From Azolla caroliniana (lineage: Eukaryota; Polypodiophyta): a stretch of 64,000 nt of DNA. The number at the start of each line of letters is the position of its first letter. Within the stretch, counting starts at the first letter, position 1. The translations under genes were made by a program, and so were the position numbers. Below the pieces are notes generated by a model. It was not told the DNA's origin. It searched no databases and saw only the letters and a list, made by a program, of their open reading frames with translations. The stretch spans positions 3,658,001-3,722,000 of the forward strand of contig JBHGNT010000011.1 of assembly GCA_043228905.1 (NCBI GenBank), written 5' to 3'. Positions 1 to 10,960 of this stretch are shown piece by piece.

Positions 1-430
1 GCATGTATTGTATTGCATGTGTGTATGTATGTGTTGTTTGTGTGTGTTATATATATGTGCATATGTATGTATTGTATTGCATGTGTGTATGTATGTGTTG
101 TTTGTGTGTGTTATATATATGTGCATATGTATGTATTTTATTGCATGTGTATATATGTATTTGTGTATGTGTTATATGTGTGTGTGTGAGTATATGTTCT
201 ATACATGTGCATATGTATGTATTATATTGCATGTGTTTGTATGAATGTGTTGTGTGTGTGTGTGTGCATGTGTGTGTTCTATATATGTGCATATGTATGT
301 ATTGCATTGCATGTGTATATATGTATGTGTGTGAGCGTATATATTCTATACATGTGCATATGTATGTATTCTATTGCATGAGTGTATGTATGTATGTGTT
401 GTGTCCGTGTGTATATTTCTTATACATACT
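1..430. repeat. degenerate GT/AT-rich minisatellite
   Basis: Tandem array built on a TGCATATGTATGTATT core followed by GTGT- and TATA-rich filler. The first three cores are spaced exactly 64 bp apart (7, 71, 135); later spacings are about 86, 80 and 67 bp, so the array starts regular and then drifts. Open frames across it encode only low-complexity Cys/Val/Tyr strings and are not genes. The array runs off the left edge of the window. Confidence 0.85.
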
Positions 431-724
431 TGTAGGCTGTAAATTTTTTATCAACAGTAGTTGTGGCAGTAGCTACAGAGGCTAGAGGCGACCAAAGGCA
501 GCACAACGAGGTGAGTAGAGGCGACAACAACAATACGAAGAGAACAAAGGCAGTTGCAAGGAGAGTAGAAGCAACAAAAACGAGGAGAATAGAGGCAACA
601 ACAAAGAGGAGAACAAAGGCAGAAAAACTCTAAATTAAAAAGTGTGAATGTATGAATGTTATGTTTACTATGAATGTATGTATCTATAAATGAATGAATA
701 TATGTATGCTTGCATGAATGTATG

Positions 725-763
<39 letters not shown>

Positions 764-1255
764 AATGTACATATGTAATGTATGTATGTAATGTATGTAT
801 GTATGTATGAATGTATATATATATTAAGAAGATATCTTGTCATTAGTGTAACCATTTTTACAAGATTTTAAATTCTATGTGATCGGTGGGGGAAACAACC
901 ATTTCGGAGGTTGAAAATGCCAATAAGGAGTATCACAATTGGTTGTCATCAATGGAGTAGCTTTCCATATAGTGATAAACTCATGCCGTTGAGCAATTTT
1001 AGCTTAAGAATGTACCTAATATATCTAATATGTAATATGTAATGTATCTATGTATGAATTACATACGTGTATATGCAATATGCAATGTATGTATGTATAT
1101 GTATATAATGTACTATGTAATGTATGTATGTATGTATGAATATATATATATGTAACATACATATGTGTATATATCTAATATGTAATATGCAATGTATCTA
1201 TGTATGAATGTACATACGTGTATATGCAATATGTAATGTATGTATAAGCAACAAC
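431..1255. repeat. low-complexity spacer with TATG microsatellites and a 150-bp duplication
   Basis: Positions 480-630 hold imperfect purine-rich repeats (variants of GAGGAGAACAAAGGCAG). Positions 640-830 are TATG/TGTA microsatellite with a (TATATG)n run near 729-763. A block beginning ATATCTAATATGTAATATG at 1021 recurs at 1171, a 150-bp spacing with few changes. The stretch 840-1010 has no recognisable content. I see no gene here; the adjoining LINE seems to start near 1256. Confidence 0.7.
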
Positions 1256-1321
1256 AGAGAACACGTAGAGAGGAGAAACAAGCGAACGCTACAGAGAACG
1301 TTGTCGAAGACGACGACGAAG

Positions 1322-2146
1322 ATGGCTGACACGGTACACCAGGGGAACTCTGACGCAACACCCCCGACAACCTCTCCACGGTCAACTATCACTGTCGTCT
1401 TCACACCGGACGAAGAAGCTATGCCGAAAACAAAGGTAAGTCGTCTGCACTCCTATTCAATCGTGTGCATGGTTATAGGATTAAGGCCGAATAGAGGAGA
1501 TTTGAGAGATCTCCTCTAGGCAGCTTTTCATCATCGGATCGGCAAAATAATTGATGTTCAATTCCTTGGACATGGTTTCTATCATTTAGAATTGGACATG
1601 GCCGAATCCATAGTGGTAATGTTAACGGCTAATATGACTAATATTCGCAATGCAATTGTTTGCTTTATGCCATGGCAACCGAGCTTTGATCCCGTCCAAA
1701 TGTTAAATTTGGGACATCGGCTGATTCCGATTTCCGTGCTTTTCTTGAGAATCCCTAAGGAATATATGGCTGTACTTCCATCAATCACCGCAAGAATCGG
1801 CATGGTTCTTCCTCCACATGAAGAGGCATTAGAAACAAAGATCTCAGGATACCCATCAATTTGGATGTTGGTTCCCTCAATGGAAAATTGACCGTCTTAG
1901 GTACTTTTACCATCAATTATCGGGAATTCGATGTTCATGCAAAAACTAGAATATGTAGGTATGCCTGGACAATGCTTTTATTGCAAACAGAAAGGTCATG
2001 TATTAAAAGATTGCCCCCCAAAAAAGAAGGGATTTGGATCCCAAAATGGTACAAGTAATGAACATATAGAGGTTAACCATTTTAATTTGAATAAAAGTCA
2101 ACAATCACATCTAGGTGAGGGAACTAAGAAAGGGAAGAATGTTTAG
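1322..2146 (+). pseudogene. LINE ORF1 protein remnant (DUF4283-like plus CCHC zinc knuckle)
   Basis: Begins MADTVHQGNSD at an ATG at 1322 and reads through two frames with stops near 1517 and 1888. The middle part (1540-1880) has the layout of the plant LINE ORF1 domain that precedes the knuckle: FLGHGFYHLEL, then VCFMPWQPSFDP. A CCHC knuckle, CFYCKQKGHVLKDCP, lies at about 1973-2017, followed by a lysine-rich tail. In this family the protein binds element RNA and forms the ribonucleoprotein used in target-primed reverse transcription. The combination of DUF4283-like fold and CCHC is typical of plant L1 elements. The order of pieces is clear; the exact exon or frame boundaries are not. It is non-functional through internal stops. 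Confidence 0.7.
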
Positions 2147-3135
2147 GCCTCCAAGGATGATAAAGGGAAAAATATTCAACCCTCCCAAGATGAGGCGTAG
2201 AAACCAATTGCAAAGCGGCACACAATACCCAATAAGACCATAGAATCTAAGGGTGCTCATGTAAATATAAGTCGTTGTGAAGTCATACAAGTATTGGATA
2301 ACTCTTTGTCTCAAAATGATGTTCAGATATGCCAAATTAGTAAGGGTTTTGAACAATCTAGTCTTGGTGGAGAAGAGACTGAATGAGTCAATAACGTTGC
2401 TATGTTCACTTAGAGTAATACAAAAACGGTATGAAGTAAAGAAAATTTAAAAGTGTCTAATGCATCTCGATCATGTCATAGATCTATAAAATGGTCATCT
2501 AGCTTGAGGGGATTGAATGCGAACTTCATTCGCACAATCCCAATAAACTCTCTAGTAGAAAATAATTGTGATGTTGCAGTCACTAGATGGAATACCACAT
2601 ATGGATTTGAGTTTTTGAAATTTTTGGGAGACATGGTTGATAATGGGGATGCATCAATACGAGTTGATGTTCTTTTCAGATCTATGCAATCTCCAGTAGG
2701 ATTTTCCTTTCCTTTTTGTCGATATGATAAACAAACATGGGTGGTAGTGGATGTTCGATTGACTGTTAGACAACAAACTTTACATTTTGCAAAATATGTT
2801 AATTGTGACAATTTTGGGAAAACATTATTAAGGGGACTTGAGGGAGTAACTATGCAACTTTTGCTAGTGTCTGATGTGATGGGGCGGAGGCAAGTGGTTG
2901 TCGCCTTAGATTCTGAGATCCTTTCAAATTGTGGATATACCTATATTCATGAAGATGGGTTATCGGAAGGGCAAGTATTAGCTAAAGCTCATCATCATTA
3001 AAGAATGGTACGTGATGCGATACCCTTATCAGGTTCAGTAAGCGGTGAGCAAGATGGCAATGAGGTCACTTTGGAGCCTTTAGCGAAAAACATGAAAATG
3101 GCATCATAACAACCTAAATTTTCTTAAATGCGAGT
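2147..3135 (+). pseudogene. LINE ORF1 C-terminal or linker region, unassigned
   Basis: Lies between the CCHC knuckle and the endonuclease. A frame open at 2453-3001 (182 aa) begins SNASRSCHRS and contains no motif I recognise. By position it is either the C-terminal part of ORF1 or a short segment picked up by the LINE. Its base composition matches the neighbouring LINE sequence. The rest (2147-2452 and 3002-3135) has many stops. I make no functional call beyond membership of the element. Confidence 0.4.
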
Positions 3136-6130
3136 GTGTCATGGAATGTTTAGGGGTTAAGGGGGCCCTTATATAGACGATACAAACATCGTCTCTGTCA
3201 AGAAATCAACAAATGCATAGTGGGTGGATCCCTAGCTTTTCTTTTAATACAAGAACATCATTTAAATACTTTTAGAATTTCTCGTTATGGTTCTATTTTA
3301 CCTGGAAACTGGGACATGCTTTGGTCTCCCATAGTAGGAAACACAGAAGTCTATGGAGAGGTTTGTATGGCTATTTTACAAAGGTGGATGTCATCCATTA
3401 TCCAAAAACAAGTGGTTATTCTGGGAAGGGCTCAATTTGTTATTATACAAGAGGAAGAGATTTCATGGGGACTTTTAAATATATACTCTCCCAATACTGC
3501 CTCGGATCGACAACAATTTTGGAAAGATTTATTAAATAAATTGCCTCCTCTTGATCATTGGTGTATTGCTGGTGATTTCAATATGCTTGAGGACCCCATC
3601 GATAGAATGGGAGGTCGCTCAATCACGATACATGGCCCTGAATTAGCAATGTGGGAACAATTGGTGTTTTCCTTACAAATGTTAGACACTTGGCATGCTC
3701 CTTCCATGGTTCGTACAAATACCTCACTTTTGTTTTCAAGATCAGATAGGCGAGTAAATGGTACTAATCTAGCTCGCCTATCTAGATAGGTGAGAAACTT
3801 GGGTTAGCAAAACAAGAGCTTGCTGAACTATTAGAATAGTGTGCAGAATTTCAATATCATCGCAAGACAGCTAATTGGACTCAAATGGGTGACAAATGTA
3901 CAACTGAGTTTTTTCATCCAATGAGACTCAATTATAAAACAACTATAACATGAGAATGGGATCATCTTATTTGACCCTCAAGTAATGAGAGAAATAGCCA
4001 CACAATACTATTCTAACCGATTATCAGCTGTTTCCTTCTTCGATGAGGAATTATTTTGTCGATCATGTGTATGGAATAAGCTGAATCCAAGAATAACACA
4101 GGATATGAATGCACGTCTTCAGGATGTTCTTACTTGTGATGAATTGAGTGAAGCACTTCAAGCTGTGCCTAAAAATTGTTGTCCAAGTATGGATGGTCTA
4201 ACCCCAACATTCTTTATTAAATATTGGGACATATTCAAAGCAGATTTATGCACAACATTTCAACAAATTCTTCACGAGGGTAATATGCCTTCCCAGTTTA
4301 CAGATGGATTAATTTACCTTATCCCTAAATCAGACGGACCTTCACTTGACATCAAGAAATGACAGCCGATTACGCTACAAAATACAATGTATAAAATTTT
4401 AGCTAAAGCAATTAGTATACGACTTAGTACCATAATGCCTACAGTTATACACTCGGCTCAAACAGGATTCATTCGAGAAAGGGGTATTTTGGATAATGTT
4501 TACACATTTTGGGAATCTGTGGCCTTGGCAACCAAATCTAATCAAAAGTTGGCCGTTGTTATGCTTGATTTTGAGAAAGCCTATGATCGTGTTGAGTATT
4601 GAATCGCTTTCGGTTCTCAAAAGAATGGATAAGAGGCATTTCCTCATTATATAATGCTACACAAAGCCGAGTCTTGTTGGCTGGAAATTATGGTCCTTCG
4701 TTTTATATTTCTTGATTAGTTCGTCAGGGTTGTCCATTGGCTCCCTTCCTGTTTCTGTTTTTTGTTGAGGCAATGATTTCCTTTTTGAATGCTGCTGATA
4801 CAGACGATGCATTCCACTCCCACATATAGAAGTAAGGGATGTTGATAATGTAGACGACACTGCCCTATACTTGAAACGTGATTTGGAAAATTTGCAAAAG
4901 ATAGAATTGGCCATATCCACATTCTGTATGGCTTCAGGTGCACTGGTTAATTGGAACAAGTCCTTTTCCTTTTGGGTGGGAGATGCAAATCCTCCATTAC
5001 GGAATCCACATCCGCAATTTCGATGGATACCATCAGGTTGCCCAGTTCGGTACCTACGATGTACTATACGAATTGATCTTTGGATGGAAAATCAAGTGGC
5101 TTCCCTCCTATTGTCATTGAGATAAAAATTGTTATTATGGAGTTCAGCCAAGTTGTCTTTTGCTGGTCGGATTGTAGTTGCCAATCAAGTTTTATTGGCT
5201 TCAACATGGTATGTTTTGTCATGTTAGATATTCTCCAAGTCATGTATTTTGAAAATACGCAAATTGATTCGTAATTTTCTGTGGTCCGATAAAACGGAAG
5301 GCAATGCTCAGTCTAAAGTAAAATGGGATGTTATTAGCTTACCTCATTCTAAAAGAGGACTAGGCATTATTGATCCAGTAGACCAATCAAGAGCATTATT
5401 AAGTAAGTTGCTCATTAGAGGATTTACATCGGGCAAAGAGATATGGAAAGTACTATTGCTTGACCGTTCAGATTGCTCTCCTTGATTAGGTGTCCCCTGG
5501 TCTAAGGATGTAAATTGGATATTTCTGGAAACTTTCAGAGTACCTGCAACTAACAAGTGGGAAGAAAAATTTATTAGGACATTATTTTCAGCATGGAAAC
5601 AAGTATTAAACCTGCTTTGCTTCGCAATAAACCTAAACCCAAACACTATCTTGAGTATCTCAGACAAAGGATAGTCTAGAATCCATTGTTTACAACTTCA
5701 GATGGTTTAGTGTTGGGTTCTAGATCATGGTTATCGTGGGGGAAAATGATAGAAGGTCCTGCAAAAACAGTTCAGACATGGCAACGTTTTTTATCACGTT
5801 CATGGGAAGAGCAAAAAGAAATCCTAGGTAGTATGCATGGTGGCCAAATAATGTATCAACAAATTCAAGAAGTATTCCCCATTTCACCCAATAACTCTAA
5901 CCACAGATGGGTTGGGGTTTATTCACGATTGGAAGTACTCTTGGCTGTTAAGGGATATTCAGATGATAAGACCTACCGATCTTTTGAGGTGGATGAAGCA
6001 AACCAATTGACACAGTCGGGGGAAATGAGGATAGATTACCCTTATGGTATGGAACACAAGGTAAGAGTCATCGGATATGCTGACCGTAAACGGTATATTG
6101 ATCCAATGATTGAGGAAATAAAGACACATA
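3136..6130 (+). pseudogene. LINE ORF2 remnant: endonuclease, reverse transcriptase, linker
   Basis: The endonuclease starts at about 3136 with SWNV followed by an in-frame stop, then IQEHHL, NIYSPN and GDFNM, the blocks of the APE-type nuclease that nicks target DNA (to about 3789). Reverse transcriptase blocks follow: YLIPKSDG, PITLQNTMYKILAKAISIRL, GFIRERGILDNV and VMLDFEKAYDRVEY. In a second frame come VRQGCPLAP and, at about 4840, NVDDTALYL in place of the canonical F/Y-A-D-D. The region FLWSDKTEG to KRGLGIIDP (5275-5370) and WIFLETFRVPATNKWEEKF (from 5518) is typical of plant LINE ORF2 after the RT. The last readable part is IGYADRKRYIDPMIEEI (6070-6120). At least three frame changes and many stops make it inactive. 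Confidence 0.8.
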
Positions 6131-6309
6131 GCCACACCCAAGGCCCCCAGGCAAGTTCACACTTGGACTAATGGGTTGTCTCAATCCCGAGGAGTAAAAG
6201 TAATCCTCCTCTTGTTTACACTTTCGTTTAACCCTCACACTTTATTCACGTGTATAGAATAGTACGGTACATTCTCACCACGGGATACTATATGGTCATG
6301 CTCGTAACA
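6131..6309 (-). mobile_element. truncated antisense LTR of the gypsy L family
   Basis: Read on the minus strand, this segment begins TGTTACGAGCATGACCATAT at 6309 and runs to the segment just before the TATA region. It follows the 3' LTR of element L (31977 onward, TGTTACGGGCATGACCATAT), including GAGTGTAAA, ATTACTTTTA, ATTGAGACAACC and the segment ending ACTTGCCTGG. The true LTR 5' end abuts copia fragment A at 6310; the broken end faces the LINE. By eye it is a diverged copy, roughly 80-85% identical. Confidence 0.75.
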
Positions 6310-6944
6310 TATACGACCTAAAGCAGGCACTGAGACAGTGGTATAAGAAGGTGGATGACTTCATCTAATCAGTCGGCTTCTCCATGAGCGATGGGGACCA
6401 CTACCTCTTCACGAATATAGCTCAAGATGGGTCATCCATCTTCCTCATCATCTACGTGGATGACATGCTACTCTCTGGTCGGCATGTCAGAGACCTCGCC
6501 AAACTTATCCGGCAACTGTTGTTGAAGTTTGCGATCAAGAACCTTGGTCCGGCAAGACACATTTTCAGAATGAAGATAAGTTATCCAAAGACAGTTGTTT
6601 TTGTGTCAATCCAAGTACATTGGATGTGTCTTAGAACGCTTCAACATGCAATCAGAAAAATATGCTTCGACCCCCCTCCCCATTAGCACTCGGCTGTCTC
6701 AATGAGACTGCCTGACATCCGGTTCGGAGGGGGAAATTATGAAGTCAGTACCGTATGCACCGGCAGTCAGTACCATGGAATCCTATTCGGTCCGAATACT
6801 TCAAGCGTAGTCAGATACACCGACTCAGACTTTGCCGACTATTTGGATAGTCGAAAATCGACAACCAAATATTGGTTCAAATTCGACAATGGGGTGATCT
6901 CGTGGAAATCGAAACTCTAGTTGTATACGCCCATTACGGGGCAC
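6310..6944 (+). pseudogene. copia A: internally deleted RT/RNase H fragment of the F family
   Basis: Matches element F from LKQA, WYKK and DDFI through DEDH-like sequence to the RT core IIYVDDMLLSG at about 6446-6478 and LGPARHIF at about 6550. Sequence then jumps from the PTSGPEGED equivalent (about 6715-6760) to YHGILFGPN (6773), losing about 60 codons. RNase H GYTDSDFAG appears here as RYTDSDFAD. After ISWKSKL (6896-6916) the rest of RNase H is missing, and the sequence passes straight to the conserved pre-LTR tract TATACGCCCATTACGGGG at 6924. Stops are few, but the two internal deletions and the loss of all upstream domains make it inert. It is diverged from F, H and I and so is an older family member. 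Confidence 0.8.
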
Positions 6945-7190
6945 TGTCGAATACTTGTCTATAATGGCCATATTTACATTGTATCCTGGACAAACTAGAT
7001 TTAGGAAATTTCTGTAAATATGTCAAAGGGCAGCTGCCCTAGCCTAGTTAGTATATAATGGGCTCTGTAACCTAGTTTGTGTGGTTGTTCATCTTGTACA
7101 TTGTGAGCTTGAATAATAAATTTCTTCTTGTGTGCCTCTGTGCCTCTCTCTCTCTCTCATTCTGCTCTCTAATCTTGCCTTTATATTGTG
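6945..7190 (+). repeat. 3' LTR of copia A (end uncertain)
   Basis: Starts TGTCGAATACTTGTCTATAATGG directly after the polypurine-like tract, parallel to the F LTR start TGTCGAATACAAGTGTATAATGG. It has a TATA box (AGTATATAATGG, near 7052), a CTCTCTCTCT run at 7146-7159 and the CTGCCCTA block also present in F. The right end near 7190 (TTGTGCA) is inferred from the CA terminus only. The stretch 7191-7359 has no assignable content. Confidence 0.65.
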
Positions 7191-7359
7191 CACTCGGTGA
7201 TCCTTATTGAAAAGTGTGGTTGATGTTTCTGCACTTACGGTCTCAGTCGAAAGCAGCAATGGCCCCGTTTGCTTGTGAACAGGGGAACTGGCCTTGCATG
7301 CAGTAATGTGAGGTGACATGTATCGAAATCTAGTTGGGCCCTGCTCTGAATAAACCAAT

Positions 7360-8866
7360 CACATCAGAGTGTGACTGGGAACAATCGATGCGAAAGTACG
7401 TAAAAGGTGTGCGTGATTGTGGTTGGGCCAAGCTTGAGTGTGCAGAAGACTGTGGTGTTGGACTGATATAGGAGTTGGTGATCGCCGAACAACACCTTGA
7501 TGGGGGGGCCTTTGGAGGTTGCAAGATTGAGGTGATTGGCCAAATCTTGGTTGATGGAAGATATACTACTACCGAAATCGAAGAGAACTTCGGGTTGGCT
7601 ATGGAGGATTGTGGTGATGGTTGTGCACACGGGAGAACTTGAGGATGTGGATGCTTGTATGTGCAGGGTTTGTGCTCCCTTCAACACTTTGCAACTTAGT
7701 TTTCTGACAGGTCGGCCCAGTAACTGTTGCTAGCCAATCGTACTTGCACATTTTGGTGTTTGATTGCTCCATTTCCGATAGTGCTTCTTCATGAACCCAT
7801 AATTAATGTAGACAAAACACTTAGGTCTTCATCGTGCATCACGTGTCGGTAGGGTCCTTCTTGCTTGTAGCTGAGCATTTTGGACATCGACTTCCATTGG
7901 TGTGGCGTTGTTGTTGTACTGCTTCTTGAAAGTGTCGTTGGATGACCAAGTCATCTAGAGCTCTGTTTGTGTTGTTGCTTCAATGCGTTGTGCAATGAGG
8001 ATGACTTCTTGAAATTTCTTGGTGCCTTGGTTGCGCACTTGACGATATATATCCGGGCATAGCCATGGCCATAAAAAGAATAACTTCATTGATTCTAGCA
8101 TTGTCGGATTTGCACGAGTAAGTAATTGTTGTAATCATACTGCAAATTGTGTTACTGGCTCATGTTGTTGTTGTTTGATTATCTCTAGTTGTTGTAGGGC
8201 CGTTTGAGTTGAGTCATGGTGAGCGAAATTCCTAATCATGAGGGATTTAAGTATCGGCCAATTGTTCTTGGCCTTATTTGTTTGCTGTATGAACCATGTA
8301 TCCGTGGTGCCCTCCAATAACGTTCGCATTTCTAGTGCTTTCCATGCTTTGGCCCACTGATGATAGCTTGCCACCATTTCAAAATGATCGAGCCAAGAAA
8401 GAATGTCCTCTGAGGGTAGATCAGAGAAGGATTTAGGTTGTCTTCGTGGATCTAGACGATTAGCATGCCTATCTTGATTAGTCAGATTTGATTGTATTGT
8501 GATGTTAGATACCGCTTGCATTAATTGATCTATCTAGAAAGTTTGACAGTTTTCTTGGTGCTGTTGCAAGAATTCTGGATTCATGTCGGTGAAATCTGTT
8601 ACACCGTTATTTTGTATTGAGGATACCATGTTGGTTTCAACTTGTTGTGCTTGTGTCTTGTTGTGTTGGGGTAGTGTTGCAGCTTCTTCTTCTTGCTGTG
8701 GTGGTGTCTGATCTGTTGGAGTAGTGTCTTGTTTTGTTGTGACTCTTTCTTGATGTGGTGTCTGAGTGTTGCATGTCTTCTCCACCAAAGTTTGTGAAAG
8801 CCTCAAACTCTCTCCCTTCTTCCATGACATCTCAACTCTTTTATAGAGTTTCGTAGTAGATTCCAA
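7360..8866 (-). pseudogene. gypsy-type gag-protease remnant M (antisense)
   Basis: Read leftward from 8866: an N-terminal Gln/Thr-rich segment (MESTTKLYKRVEMSWKK), a stop at about 8534, then a retrotransposon gag core at 8521-8135 with SFSDLPSEDILSWLDHFEM and WFIQQTNKAKNNW. A retropepsin-like segment follows at 7600-7370, reading LFDFGSSISSINQDLANHL; the usual D-T/S-G active site is D-F-G here. This is the gag and protease of a Ty3/gypsy element different from L, whose protease reads FLFDSGCSHNF. Between gag and protease (7690-8135) the frame is broken. No RT or integrase remains and no LTR can be defined. Confidence 0.65.
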
Positions 8867-8870
8867 GATA

Positions 8871-10448
8871 CCTTCTGTTATCTTGGCACACTTATAGTTA
8901 CTCCTTTAGTTACCTCTAACTAACCCCTAACTAACCTAAGGTATAACTCCCCTTACCCTGGTAATAGTTACTTGGGTTAGGTGAGGGGTTTGCAATCCCA
9001 CAATATGGTAATATATTGTATCAGTAAGTCTGTGAGTTTGTCTCATAAAATAGGAAGCCATTGGGGTTTGTGTACGCATGATCCATGATTCTCACTTGGG
9101 AAGAGGCGACATAAAAGGCTTGCCTTGAGAGAGAGAGAGCACGAGAACATGGGAGAGTTGAGAATGAGAGGGGGTTAAAAAATAGTCGTTTAAGGGTGTT
9201 GCTCTACGACACCGTACACGATGCAATTGCAAATTGCATTGCTAATAGCCTCACTCAGCAGTGGGCTATAAGTGAGGTCATAGGAAACGTAGTTAGCAAC
9301 TTGTTTTCATTCAACACGTAGGTGGTCACCCTTCTAGCATGAACATAGCATTGATTTGTCATTGTGCATAAGACTTGTGTTTTACATCAAGGCACGATCA
9401 TACCTAGAGATTAAAAAGAAGGTTAATATTTGAATCCCCTAGTTCTCTAAAAAGGCAAATGGTTGGGAAACGAAACCCTATATTGTAGAATGGAACATGA
9501 AAGTAAATCTTTGGAAATTCTCTTCATGAGAAATGAAATGTGCAATGTCTCGAACAAAAACGAAAATTTCTAGTATACTAATTTGGGCTTTCAAAAACAT
9601 AAACATGAAATTTGTTTAGACAAGAAATTCAACATATCAACTACACGTGGACTTCTTATTAGTGCTTTATATGTGCCCTTGATCTTCTAAATGGCTATAT
9701 GAGGCATTTCTGGTGACAACGTATTATTTCAAACTTCAATCTTTAAATATAAACAAATAAATACTAACTTGAATTTTAGAAAACATATTTGGAAGACTTG
9801 CTTTGACTCTGATTTCCTTTTAGAAAAACCCTGCTCCCTAAGTGCGGAGCTTGGTTATGTGCACTTAAGAGAATGTTTACTATACTTTGTGCTTCAAGTT
9901 TATTCTTGGTCCTTTTCAAGTTTATTGTGCAAAGCATGGTCATCATTTTGTTCAATCCTCTATTCCATTGAGAAAATATTTGTGTTTTATCAAAGTCGCG
10001 ACACGCATTGCCTTTATATCATTTAGATCATCTATATGTGTTTTTTTCATCTTTAGGGACTTGACTATCCATTCAATGATAAAAAAGTCATGGGTCAACA
10101 TGACATATAATGATTATGAAAAAGGGCAATAAAAACAATATTCATGACTGCTTCATTTTAACATGTGAAATGCGTCATGTTAACATGTGAAACGAAAGCA
10201 GAGAATGGGTGACTGTTGAATGTGATCTCGAACACTATGAGATTGTAAGGCATTAACAAGCGAACTTCAGTAACTCTTTTTGATTTTTTTTTTCTATTCT
10301 TTCTTCTCCCAATCTAATCATGTATAGTCAATATGTGTTTTTTTATTGATTCAATGATGTTGTAGTGGTAATGGATTGGTGTTATAAAACGTATACATAT
10401 GTGGATGAGATCAATACCTTAGTTGACATATATTTGATATGTGATTTC
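8871..10448. other. unassigned AT-rich non-coding stretch
   Basis: No coding pattern, element terminus or RNA gene is recognised. A purine run of GAGA type lies at 9129-9140. Open frames at 9769-10132 encode aromatic-rich peptides with no known motif and are probably chance. The part next to M (8871-9060) may be that element's untranslated leader, but nothing proves it. Confidence 0.5.
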
Positions 10449-10944
10449 TGTTGGGAAACATGTCCCTCCGGATGGGAAGAGAAGGTATCGGCCTTGGCCG
10501 AAACCGAAATCAAAATCAAAATCGGAAACCGAAATCATTTTGGAAGACTATAATTGTAAATAGTTTAAAATGCCCTTGTGGGTTATACTTGTAAATAGCC
10601 AGAAAGTTGCTTTTGTTTATAAGCAACTAGGGCAAACTTTAGTAAGAATGTAGTTGATCATTATTGACCGTGAGTGAGAGAGTGAGAGTGTAACTTTGTA
10701 GCCATCTATCAGACGAAGGAGAACTCAAGGTCATTGCCTCCGAGTTCTGTATTTGTACTTCCTCTCTACTAGAGTGATCTATTCTCTTGGGGTTTGTGGA
10801 CCCCCGTGGTTTTTCCCATTTCGGGTTTTCCACGTAAAATATCGGTGTCTTTGTGTCTGCACGGTTTTTTGTCTGTGTACTACTTCTTGTTCTCTACACA
10901 CAAATACGAACATGAAACCGGTTGTGGCCGGTCGATTTCTAACA
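10449..10944 (+). repeat. 5' LTR of copia B
   Basis: 496 bp, TGTTGGGAAAC...TTTCTAACA. It carries the CCCTCCGGATGGGA block shared with C and D near its 5' end, and the late U5 motif CCGTGGTTTTTCCC...TTTTCCACGT also found in D. It lacks the large palindrome array that lengthens the LTRs of C and D to about 850 bp. Confidence 0.85.
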
Positions 10945-10947
10945 AAG

Positions 10948-10959
10948 TGGTATCAGAGC
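10948..10959 (+). other. primer-binding site (initiator tRNA-Met) of B
   Basis: TGGTATCAGAGC, complementary to the 3' end of plant initiator tRNA-Met, three bases after the LTR. The gag ATG at 10961 follows with a single intervening base, so B has almost no leader. Confidence 0.9.
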
Positions 10960-10960
10960 G

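Larger units (their letters stand above)
1256..6130 (+). mobile_element. degenerate L1-type plant LINE, 5' and central part
   Basis: Non-LTR retrotransposon in sense orientation. Visible in order are an ORF1 RNA-binding protein with a CCHC knuckle, an apurinic-type endonuclease, a reverse transcriptase and the linker that precedes the C-terminal zinc-finger region. All frames carry stops and shifts, so the copy is dead. It stops abruptly at about 6130 against an antisense gypsy LTR fragment, before the C-terminal zf-RVT region. A matching zf-RVT tail lies at 32415-33100, so the LINE was probably one unit split by later insertions. No poly(A) tail or target-site duplication can be assigned. 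The 5' boundary near 1256 is approximate. Confidence 0.8.

Noticed and set aside
9769-10132. Overlapping small frames as a gene
   Set aside because: Aromatic-rich chance frames in AT-rich DNA with no motif or promoter evidence.
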